This document shows, piece by piece, positions 1 to 6,528 of a DNA stretch of 6,528 nucleotides. The DNA is from Candidatus Bipolaricaulota bacterium (GTDB lineage: Bacteria > Bipolaricaulota > Bipolaricaulia > Bipolaricaulales > Bipolaricaulaceae). The number at the start of each line of letters is the position of its first letter. The first letter of the stretch is position 1. The DNA lies in assembly GCA_014360945.1 (NCBI GenBank), contig JACIWM010000067.1, positions 1 to 6,528 on the forward strand. Reading direction: 5' to 3'. Below the pieces are notes generated by a model. The model searched no databases, had not been told where the DNA came from, and saw nothing but the letters and a program-made list of their open reading frames with translations. Position numbers and translations under genes: made by a program.

Positions 1-2
1 TG

Positions 3-371
3 GGTGGGGCGCGAAAACACGCGTTTTTCCGGCTTGCCGACCTCTACGTTTTCCCCTCTCGTCATGAAAGCTACGGCCTCACCATGATGGAGGCCATGGC
101 CGCCGGGCTCCCGGTTCTCACCACCAATCACCGCTCCGCCCAGGACCTGGTACGGCCGGAATTCGGACTCGTTGTGGAGCCGAAACCCATGGCCCTTTAC
201 CGGGGCCTATCTCGACTTCTCTCGCAACGGGAGAAGCTACGCATCATGGGCGAGAAAGCTCGGGAATTCGCGGTTTCTCAGCCATTCTCCCATGCCGCCG
301 ACCTGCTCGCACAAAAGCTTTTTGGGCTCGTAGAAAAACAAAAACTAGCCCTTCAAAAGAAGCTCCTCTAG
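3..371 (+). CDS. GT4-type glycosyltransferase, C-terminal fragment
   Basis: The first 122 codons readable in this frame are the C-terminal part of a retaining GT-B glycosyltransferase of the GT4 (group 1) family; the gene begins upstream of the window. Reading back from the first Met, the frame continues open to base 3 and gives ADLYVFPSRHESYGLTMMEA. This is the hallmark E-x7-E nucleotide-sugar-binding motif (Glu codons at 66-68 and 90-92), followed by the usual AxGLPVL turn. The family transfers a sugar from an activated donor to glycan, lipid or small-molecule acceptors at the cytoplasmic membrane face; donor and acceptor cannot be told from this piece. The tail is Lys/Gln-rich (EKQKLALQKKLL) and its last 27 bases overlap the end of the convergent DUF72 gene. 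No terminator is seen between them. Family assignment is secure; the substrate is unknown. Confidence 0.87.
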   Translation, partial: GGARKHAFFRLADLYVFPSRHESYGLTMMEAMAAGLPVLTTNHRSAQDLVRPEFGLVVEPKPMALYRGLSRLLSQREKLRIMGEKAREFAVSQPFSHAADLLAQKLFGLVEKQKLALQKKLL

Positions 372-1067
372 TTGCAAGGCATTTTCCGGGGCCCAGGCGT
401 TCCAGTCGTTGTTGAAGTAGATGAACACACGTTCCACAGGAAGGCTTTTTATTCGCTCCGCCCAAGTGCGCAACTCCCGCATGGAGTAGCGATACGCATA
501 CCATGCGCCTTTCCCATGGAACCGCACAAAGGCATGGGACGCGGTGGCCGTGACGTATTCAGGAAGACCCGGCGCGCTCACGATGCACATGGCCACGCCC
601 CGCTCGCGCAAAAGCTCCTCCGTCTCCTCCTGAAACCAGCTTTCATGGCGGAATTCCAGGGTGTTGGGGAAGCGCGGATCCAATTGGTCCAGAATGCGCA
701 AAAGAAGGTCGCGATCATATTTTAGGCTTGGCGGAAGCTGAAAAAGGAAGCCGCCAAGTTTTTCCCCGAGCCTTTCGCCCATGGCGTAAAAGCGGCGCAC
801 AAGTTCTTCCGTCCCCTTGAACTTGCGGAGGTGGGTGATCCCCCGAAAAGCCTTGAGGGTGAAAAGGAACCCCTTCGGACCCTTTCTCTCCCAGGCTTGC
901 ACCATTTTCTCCGTGGGGAAGCGGTAGAACGTGGCGTTCACTTCCACCGTGTTGAACACTTTGGCGTAGAAATCAAACCATTCCCGCTGGGGAAGATCCT
1001 CCGGGTAAAAGAGGCCGGCCCAATGGGGGTAAATCCAGCCGGAGCAACCCACCCGATACTCGGCCAT
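345..1067 (-). CDS. DUF72 / YecE-family TIM-barrel protein
   Basis: This 240-aa protein is a full-length DUF72 member (YecE-like), a family with a TIM-barrel fold and no firmly established biochemical role. The family's signature blocks occur in order: GCSGWIYPHW (residues 7-16), VEVNATFYR (41-49), FQLPPS (109-114), LEFRHESW (137-144), RFHG (182-185), YFNND (217-221) and a terminal APENAL (226-231). These conserved polar residues line the presumed active-site end of the barrel. The ATG at 1067 is chosen because the family begins just ahead of the GCSGW block. Only an AGG directly touching the ATG lies upstream, while a TATACT box sits 9 bases before it, so the message may be leaderless. It is divergent from uvrB (39 bp gap) and its end overlaps the glycosyltransferase by 27 bp. 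The family is certain; the function is not known. Confidence 0.93.
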   Translation of the reverse strand: MAEYRVGCSGWIYPHWAGLFYPEDLPQREWFDFYAKVFNTVEVNATFYRFPTEKMVQAWERKGPKGFLFTLKAFRGITHLRKFKGTEELVRRFYAMGERLGEKLGGFLFQLPPSLKYDRDLLLRILDQLDPRFPNTLEFRHESWFQEETEELLRERGVAMCIVSAPGLPEYVTATASHAFVRFHGKGAWYAYRYSMRELRTWAERIKSLPVERVFIYFNNDWNAWAPENALQLEELLLKG

Positions 1068-1076
1068 CCTGAGGGA

Positions 1077-1082
1077 AGTATA
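1077..1082 (-). promoter_or_regulatory. -10-like box for the DUF72 gene, leaderless layout
   Basis: On the minus strand the sequence TATACT (one mismatch to TATAAT) ends 9 bases before the DUF72 start codon. Such spacing places the transcription start at or next to the ATG, and there is no usable Shine-Dalgarno sequence. A TTGATT hexamer lies upstream (1096-1101), but at 13 bp spacing, too short for a standard -35. The call rests on position and base match only. Confidence 0.4.
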
Positions 1083-1092
1083 CGAGCACGGG

Positions 1093-1098
1093 TAAAAT
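1093..1098 (+). promoter_or_regulatory. -10-like box for uvrB, leaderless layout
   Basis: TAAAAT (one mismatch to TATAAT) ends 8 bases before the uvrB ATG at 1107, and no purine-rich ribosome binding site lies between. Upstream, cTGAgg at 1069-1074 is a poor -35 at 18 bp. The arrangement mirrors the box for the divergent gene in the same 39-bp gap. No SOS-type LexA operator is recognisable in this short gap. Confidence 0.35.
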
Positions 1099-1106
1099 CA
1101 AGAGCT

Positions 1107-3091
<1,985 letters not shown>

Positions 3092-3095
<4 letters not shown>

Positions 3096-4150
3096 GGTAT
3101 CAGGTCCGTCTCGTCGGTGATCCGGGCCACGGCGTAAGCAATTAATTTTGCGGCGTTTTGCAAATCCGTGAAGGAGACGAGTTCGCAGGGAGAGTGCATG
3201 TAGCGGTTGGGGATGGAGATGAGGGCCGTGGCCACGCCGGCACGGGTAATCTGGATGGCGTTGGCATCCGTGCCCGTGGCCGCCGGAGCCGGCTCAATCT
3301 GGTAAGGAATCTTCTCCTCTTCCGCCACCTTCACAAGGAGCTCAAAAAGCTTGGGGTTGATGTTTGCACCCCGGGCGATCACCGGACCTCCGCCCACTTT
3401 TATCTCACCGAGCTTTTTCTTATCGCCCTCCGTGCCCGGATGGTCGGTGGCATGGCAGACGTCCACGGCAATTCCCACCTTGGGATCAAGACCAAAGGCG
3501 CTCGTGCGGGCCCCGCGCAGCCCAAGCTCCTCCTGCACCGTGGCCACCGAGAACACCGCCGCCTTGGGATTCAAATCCCGCACAATGCGCAACGCCTCAA
3601 GGACCACGTACGCACCGATGCGGTCATCGATCCCCCGGGCTACGAGGAGATCCTCATTGAGGAACGCGGGATCCCAAGCAAGTACGACGGGATCGCCGAT
3701 GGCCGCTTTTTTCAGGGCTTCTTCTTTGTTCTTCGCCCCGATGTCGATCCATATGTCCTCGACTCGCACAGCTTTTTTGCGCTCCTCGTCCTCGAGGAGA
3801 TGGATGGGCTTCCGTCCCACCACGCCGAGGACTCGGCCCTGTTTTGTGCGGATCCACACCCGCTGCCCAGGGAGGATCTGAGGATCCCAGCCGCCGATGG
3901 CCCGAACATAGATGTAGCCCTGGTCCGTGACATGGGCCACCATGAGGCCGATTTCATCCATGTGGCCGGCGAGCATCACCCGCGGAGAACCTTTTTCGTT
4001 TACTACCGCAAACGCGTTTCCATGGAGATCCCGCCAAGTGCGCTCCGCAAATTTTTTGGCTTCCTCAACCCAGACTTGGGCTGCTTCCTCCTCGAAGCCG
4101 GAGGGACTGATCGTGGACAAAAACCGCACGAGAAACTCCCGATTGCTCAC
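3092..4150 (-). CDS. M42-family metallo-aminopeptidase (TET/FrvX-like)
   Basis: This 352-aa protein is a full-length M42 peptidase, the family of dinuclear-metal aminopeptidases that typically form dodecameric tetrahedral particles and trim peptides in the cytosol. The metal and catalytic residues are all present: His63 and Asp65 in AGHMDEIG, bridging Asp175 in GIDDR, Glu207 (general base) and Glu208 in VQEELGLRGA, Asp230 in VDVCHATD, and His319 in NRYMHSPCE. The ligand spacing matches the family pattern. Substrate preference (Glu/Asp, Leu or Lys type) cannot be read from the sequence. Start codon is GTG at 4150, fixed by a near-perfect Shine-Dalgarno sequence six bases ahead. It follows the Mth938-domain gene by 26 bp and is probably co-transcribed with it. 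Its TAA overlaps the uvrB TAG within four bases, so any terminator must lie inside uvrB coding sequence. Older annotations often call such proteins endoglucanase or cellulase M. Confidence 0.95.
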
Positions 4151-4156
4151 CCTAAG

Positions 4157-4165
4157 CCTCCTTTT
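4157..4165 (-). promoter_or_regulatory. Shine-Dalgarno site of the M42 peptidase
   Basis: AAAAGGAGG on the minus strand, six bases before the GTG start at 4150. It lies in the 26-bp gap behind the upstream gene's stop codon and decides the GTG start. Confidence 0.85.
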
Positions 4166-4176
4166 CGTCCACCATT

Positions 4177-4515
4177 TTAGCAGGTGAGGTGCAAAAGGGC
4201 CGCCACCCGCTTCTTCAGTGCAAGTTCATTGTAGCGTTCCACCGCGTCCTTTGTCGGAAGGACAATGAGCTCGATTCCCTTTTGCGTCAGAAGTTCTTCG
4301 GTTTCCTTAGCCACCCTGAGCAGCCCGAACGCGCCGGTGCCGATGATCACCGTTTCCGGAAGAAGTTCGAGGACCTCGGCCAAATCCTCAGGATAAACCC
4401 AATGCCCTTCCTTGCGGCGCCAGGATCCGGTTCTTCCCGCGCAGATCCAAAGATCCTCGCGCCAGGGAACACCGTCCACCTCAACCCGTCCGAAGCGGTA
4501 GCCGCTGAGCTGCAT
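4177..4515 (-). CDS. Mth938/DUF498-domain protein
   Basis: This 112-aa protein is a single Mth938-like (DUF498) domain, the small family that includes the human AAMDC and NDUFAF3 proteins. Its prokaryotic role is not established. Family landmarks are visible: YRFGRVEVDG (6-15) near the N-terminus, DLWI (21-24), a GH pair (37-38), the loop VIIGTGAFG (56-64), LPT (86-88), ERYNEL (93-98), and the typical terminal block AALLHLTC (105-112) ending exactly at the C-terminus. The length is normal for the family. The ATG at 4515 is preceded by AAGGAGG with a 4-base spacer. It is the first gene of a likely two-gene operon with the M42 peptidase 26 bp downstream, and it diverges from the Ala-rich repeat protein. 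No membrane segment or signal peptide is seen, so it should be cytoplasmic. Confidence 0.9.
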   Translation of the reverse strand: MQLSGYRFGRVEVDGVPWREDLWICAGRTGSWRRKEGHWVYPEDLAEVLELLPETVIIGTGAFGLLRVAKETEELLTQKGIELIVLPTKDAVERYNELALKKRVAALLHLTC

Positions 4516-4519
4516 GTGG

Positions 4520-4526
4520 CCTCCTT
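4520..4526 (-). promoter_or_regulatory. Shine-Dalgarno site of the Mth938-domain gene
   Basis: AAGGAGG on the minus strand, 4 bases before the ATG at 4515. The spacer is short but usable, and the site supports this start. Confidence 0.75.
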
Positions 4527-4629
4527 CCCACGACGGCTAAAGTTTATTCCACCGGTTGTTACCACTGGGCAGCCTCCACGTTTGGGAGTAAAGTGGAAAG
4601 TTCTTCTTCGCCGGGGTGGGAAGGGGGAC
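4527..4629. promoter_or_regulatory. Divergent intergenic promoter region
   Basis: The gap between the Mth938-domain gene and the Ala-rich protein gene must hold both promoters. On the plus strand TGGGCA (4566-4571) and TAAAGT (4589-4594) are 17 bp apart, a weak sigma-70-like pair that would give an untranslated leader of some 40 bases. On the minus strand TAAACT (4541-4546) is a possible -10 for the operon, without a recognisable -35. Two loose inverted repeats surround this area: TTCCAC (4547-4552) with GTGGAA (4593-4598), and CCACT (4562-4566) with AGTGG (4592-4596). Their arms are short and far apart. No riboswitch or clear operator is seen. Confidence 0.3.
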
Positions 4630-4636
4630 AAGGAGG
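4630..4636 (+). promoter_or_regulatory. Shine-Dalgarno site of the Ala-rich protein
   Basis: AAGGAGG lies 7 bases before the ATG at 4644, an ideal sequence and spacing. It is a key reason for choosing this frame among the several long open frames in the repeat region. Confidence 0.85.
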
Positions 4637-4643
4637 CGGTTCT

Positions 4644-4712
4644 ATGCGAAAAGCGTTCGGGGTTTTATCCGTGCTGGCCCTGCTTTTGGCCGGGATTTTC
4701 TCTGGCCTTGGG
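4644..4712 (+). other. Sec-type signal peptide of the Ala-rich protein
   Basis: Residues 1-23 have a basic start (MRK), a hydrophobic core (residues 4-19, rich in Leu, Val and Ala) and a small-residue end SGLG followed by QEP. Cleavage by signal peptidase I is most likely after Gly23. There is no Cys for a lipoprotein box and no twin arginine. The mature protein would therefore be exported. Confidence 0.8.
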
Positions 4713-6527
4713 CAGGAGCCCGCGTACCAGCCGTTCCTCCCGGAGGTGGAAGCCCTGGCCCGCGCCCAGGCCCAAGCCGCGGCCCAAGCGGCGGCAGAAG
4801 CCCAGGCGATTCTCACCAAGGCCGAAAAACTCCTGGCGGAACTGAGTGTCGCCCAGTTTCTTTCCGCGGCGGAAGCGGCCAATGCCCAAGCCCAGGCGTC
4901 CGTAGAGGCCTGTGCCTCAGCGGTGGCGCGGGCCGAGGCCGAAGCCAAGGCCAGTGCCGCAGCCTGCGCCCTGGCTTTGGCTCGAGCACGGGCCAGCGTC
5001 CAGGCCTGCGCTGCCGCCATAGCCGAGGTGGAAGCGGCCGCCCAGGCCTTCGCCCAAGCCTGCGCGAGCGCCCAGGCCCAGGCCTCGGCTTCTGCGGCCG
5101 CTTGCGCCCAAGCGGAAGCGGAGGTCTCCGCCGCGGCCGAGGCCGTGGTCCAAGCCATTGCCAAAGCCCAAGCCGAGGCGGAGGCCAGCGTCCAAGCTTG
5201 CGCTGCAGCCCTTGCAGAAGCGAAAGCTTATGCCAACGCCGTGGCCGAGGCCTTGGCCCAGGCTGAATCCGAGGCTTATGCCCAGGCCCAGGCTGCGGCC
5301 GCCGCCTATGCCGAGGCCCGCGCGGAAGCCCAGGCCTGCGCGGAAGCCGTGGCCCAGGCCAAAGCCTATGCCCAGGCCGTGGCCCAAGCCCGCGCCTACG
5401 CTCAAGCCCAGGCCGCTACCACCGCCACCGCTTACTCCCAGGCCCGCGACACCGCGCGCCTGGTGAGCGAGCGAATCAAAACGGCCATCCCCTGCGGGAT
5501 GGTCCTCACCGAGGTGGATGGCACGGTGGAAGCGGTGGTCACGGCCATCGCCCGAGCCAGTGCTGCCGCTCAGGCCGCCGCTCAAGCGGCTGCCCAGGCT
5601 GAAGCCTTTGCTCAAGCCCAAGCCGAGGCCGCGGCCCAGGCCCAAGCCCGCGCGGAGGCCGAAGCAGCCGCATGCGCGTTGGCCGTGGCCCAGGCGGAAG
5701 CGGCGGCCAAGGCCGTGGCCCAAGCTAAAGCGCGGGCGGAGGGCGAGGCCAGCGCGGCAGCGGAGGCCATTGCCCAAGCCTACGCCGCGGCGGAAGCCCA
5801 GGCCAAAGCGTGCGCCGCTGCCTATGCCGAGGCCAAAGCCGCGGCCGCTGCCGCAGCTAAGGCCGTGGCCCGCTCCCGTGCCTCTGCAGAGGCCGAAGGA
5901 ACGGCGATCGCCCAGGCCTGTGCCCAAGCCCAGGCCATGGCCCAGGCCATCGCCACCGCCAAAGCCAAGGCTGAGGCCCAAGCGTCCGCATGTGCCCTGG
6001 CCTGCGCCCAAGCGGAGGCCGCCGCCAAAGCTATGGCCAAGGCTGTAGCCCAAGCGCACGCTCAGGCCCAAGCGAGCGCGGCTGCGGCAGCAAGTGCCTT
6101 CGCCCAAGCCCAGAGCGCGGCAAGCGCCATGACCAGCGCAGTTGCCGAGGCCGTAGCCCAGGTCCGGGCCCATGCCCAAGCTGCTGCCAGCGCCGCGGCC
6201 TTGGCCCAAGCCGAAGCGGAGGCTGTGGCCCAAGCCGTAGCCAACGCTTCCACCGAGGCCCAAGCCCAGGCTCAGGCCGCGGGCACCGGGACTGCTTATG
6301 CTCAGGCTTACGCCCAAGCCGAGGCTTTCTCCGCCGCAGAGGTTCTGGCTCATGCCCAGGCCGAAGCGGAGGCCGCTTCCTCCGCATATGCCCAGGCCGA
6401 GGCCGCCGCAGCTTCCGGTATCCAAGCCTGCGCCCAAGCTGCTGCTCAAGCTCAGGCCCAGGCCCTCGCCTGTGCCCAGGCGGAAGTCCAGGCTGAGGCC
6501 CAGGTGCGCGTGGGCGTCCAGGCCATG
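4644..6527 (+). CDS. Secreted Ala-x dipeptide-repeat protein, 3' end outside window
   Basis: I do not recognise this protein. The frame opens at an ATG with an ideal ribosome binding site and stays open for 628 codons to the window edge, so the C-terminus is missing. Order of parts: signal peptide (1 to about 23); a head with the first Ala alternation (35-56) and a Leu-containing helical stretch (57-74); arm 1 (79-264); a unique island (265-300); arm 2 (301-628 and beyond). In the arms, by hand count, about 231 of 257 odd-numbered residues are Ala. The exceptions are Val, Ser, Thr, Gly and one Ile. Even positions carry mainly Gln, Glu, Ala, Lys, Ser, Arg, Cys, Tyr, Val and Leu. The arms contain no Pro, Asp or Trp and little Gly, which favours very long helices, although strict two-residue alternation would also suit a beta sheet with one Ala face. 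There are fifteen Cys, all at even positions. Synonymous codons are mixed throughout (GCC/GCG/GCT/GCA, CAG/CAA, TGC/TGT), indicating selection on the protein. A structural surface or periplasmic rod is inferred. Confidence 0.88.
   Translation, partial: MRKAFGVLSVLALLLAGIFSGLGQEPAYQPFLPEVEALARAQAQAAAQAAAEAQAILTKAEKLLAELSVAQFLSAAEAANAQAQASVEACASAVARAEAEAKASAAACALALARARASVQACAAAIAEVEAAAQAFAQACASAQAQASASAAACAQAEAEVSAAAEAVVQAIAKAQAEAEASVQACAAALAEAKAYANAVAEALAQAESEAYAQAQAAAAAYAEARAEAQACAEAVAQAKAYAQAVAQARAYAQAQAATTATAYSQARDTARLVSERIKTAIPCGMVLTEVDGTVEAVVTAIARASAAAQAAAQAAAQAEAFAQAQAEAAAQAQARAEAEAAACALAVAQAEAAAKAVAQAKARAEGEASAAAEAIAQAYAAAEAQAKACAAAYAEAKAAAAAAAKAVARSRASAEAEGTAIAQACAQAQAMAQAIATAKAKAEAQASACALACAQAEAAAKAMAKAVAQAHAQAQASAAAAASAFAQAQSAASAMTSAVAEAVAQVRAHAQAAASAAALAQAEAEAVAQAVANASTEAQAQAQAAGTGTAYAQAYAQAEAFSAAEVLAHAQAEAEAASSAYAQAEAAAASGIQACAQAAAQAQAQALACAQAEVQAEAQVRVGVQAM
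4896..5279 (+). repeat. Four diverged 96-bp (32-residue) tandem units
   Basis: Residues 85-116, 117-148, 149-180 and 181-212 align as units of 32. Each begins with a related hexapeptide: ASVEAC, ASVQAC, ASAAAC, ASVQAC. Cys90, Cys122, Cys154 and Cys186 are therefore exactly 32 apart, and Cys108 and Cys140 form a second series at +18 within units 1 and 2. The DNA copies differ at synonymous sites (gtagaggcctgt, gtccaggcctgc, gtccaagcttgc). The unit pattern is lost after about residue 212. Confidence 0.65.
5436..5543 (+). other. Unique island between the two Ala-x arms
   Basis: Residues 265-300 break the alternation. The stretch begins SQARDTARLVSERIKTAIP and continues CGMVLTEVDGTVEAVVT. It holds the only two Asp residues (269, 292), the only Pro after residue 33 (283), two Gly, and Cys284. 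The first half looks helical and amphipathic; the second half, after Pro-Cys-Gly, looks like a short beta hairpin with a VDG turn. It may be a hinge, an interaction site or a small folded node. I know of no matching motif. Confidence 0.6.
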
Positions 6528-6528
6528 G

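Larger units (their letters stand above)
4878..6527 (+). repeat. Low-complexity (Ala-x)n coding repeat with 6-base period
   Basis: From residue 79 on, the DNA is a degenerate hexanucleotide array of the type GCC-CAG / GCC-GAG / GCG-GAA, interrupted only at 5436-5543. The array is not a homogeneous microsatellite: the second codon of each pair changes continually, and Ala codons use all four third bases. Because Ala codons carry no stop in other frames, long spurious open frames appear on both strands here, including one of 510 codons on the minus strand (4917-6449). The two-codon phase is the same before and after the interruption. Confidence 0.9.

Noticed and set aside
831..1106. An N-terminal extension of UvrB by 92 codons to an upstream ATG at 831.
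   Set aside because: It is antisense to the well-supported DUF72 gene, carries no UvrB-like sequence, and normal UvrB proteins start just before the KxxPxGDQPxAI block.
4152..4175. A seven-codon minus-strand mini-frame (MVDEKEA) between the Mth938-domain gene and the peptidase.
   Set aside because: It contains the peptidase's Shine-Dalgarno sequence and has no ribosome binding site of its own that I can identify; most likely chance.
3158..4180. A 340-codon plus-strand frame opposite the peptidase gene.
   Set aside because: It is antisense to the M42 peptidase, whose five metal ligands and catalytic Glu are all intact; the antisense protein shows no recognisable domain.
4547..4598. Nested inverted repeats TTCCAC/GTGGAA and CCACT/AGTGG as an operator or hairpin.
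   Set aside because: Arms of 5-6 bases separated by 25-40 bases are expected by chance in a region this size.
5158..6048. Plus-strand frames rich in Pro, Arg and Lys (5158-5466 and 5518-6048) that look like basic DNA-binding tails.
   Set aside because: They are shifted readings of the same repeat, without start signals, and the real frame has the ribosome binding site and signal peptide.
4917..6449. A 510-codon minus-strand frame rich in Gly-Leu repeats.
   Set aside because: It is the reverse complement of the Ala-x coding array, has no ribosome binding site or signal that I can see, and its composition is fully explained by GCC/CAG codons read backwards.
4878..6527. A CRISPR array or non-coding satellite.
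   Set aside because: There are no constant direct repeats with unique spacers; variation falls at codon third positions and the reading frame is open throughout.

Overview
The window is about 60% GC and very compact, from a bacterium. Genes abut or overlap, Lys/Glu/Arg-rich enzyme sequences are common, and at least two genes seem to be read from leaderless transcripts while others have perfect Shine-Dalgarno sites. This suggests a free-living, possibly thermophilic, deep-branching lineage (Thermus/Thermotoga-like or an uncultured hot-spring phylum such as Bipolaricaulota). That placement is an impression, not a demonstrated assignment.

Layout, left to right. (1) The end of a GT4-type glycosyltransferase on + (to 371) runs 27 bp into the tail of a convergent DUF72/YecE-family gene (345-1067, -). 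(2) A 39-bp divergent gap carries two face-to-face -10-like boxes. From it departs uvrB (1107-3095, +), the excision-repair damage-recognition helicase, complete at 662 aa. (3) uvrB meets an M42-family metallo-aminopeptidase (3092-4150, -) tail to tail with overlapping stop codons. The peptidase is the second gene of a two-gene minus-strand operon whose first gene encodes a 112-aa Mth938/DUF498-domain protein (4177-4515). (4) A 128-bp divergent intergenic region follows.

(5) From 4644 to the end of the window runs an open, unterminated reading frame of at least 628 codons. It starts with a strong ribosome binding site and a Sec-type signal peptide. After a short head it becomes an extraordinary low-complexity protein in which nearly every odd-numbered residue is Ala and the even-numbered residues are Gln, Glu, Lys, Arg, Ser, Cys, Tyr or aliphatic. 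The two-residue register does not slip over about 550 residues. A 32-residue higher-order repeat places Cys at fixed positions, and a 36-residue unique island splits the protein into two arms. I do not recognise this as a named family; it looks like a secreted structural (rod, fibre or sheath) protein and is the most interesting object here.

The conserved genes are unrelated housekeeping functions packed together: DNA repair, peptide turnover and glycan synthesis. Nothing links them functionally to the repeat protein except its divergent start next to the Mth938-peptidase operon. No RNA genes, CRISPR arrays, insertion sequences or convincing hairpin terminators were seen.
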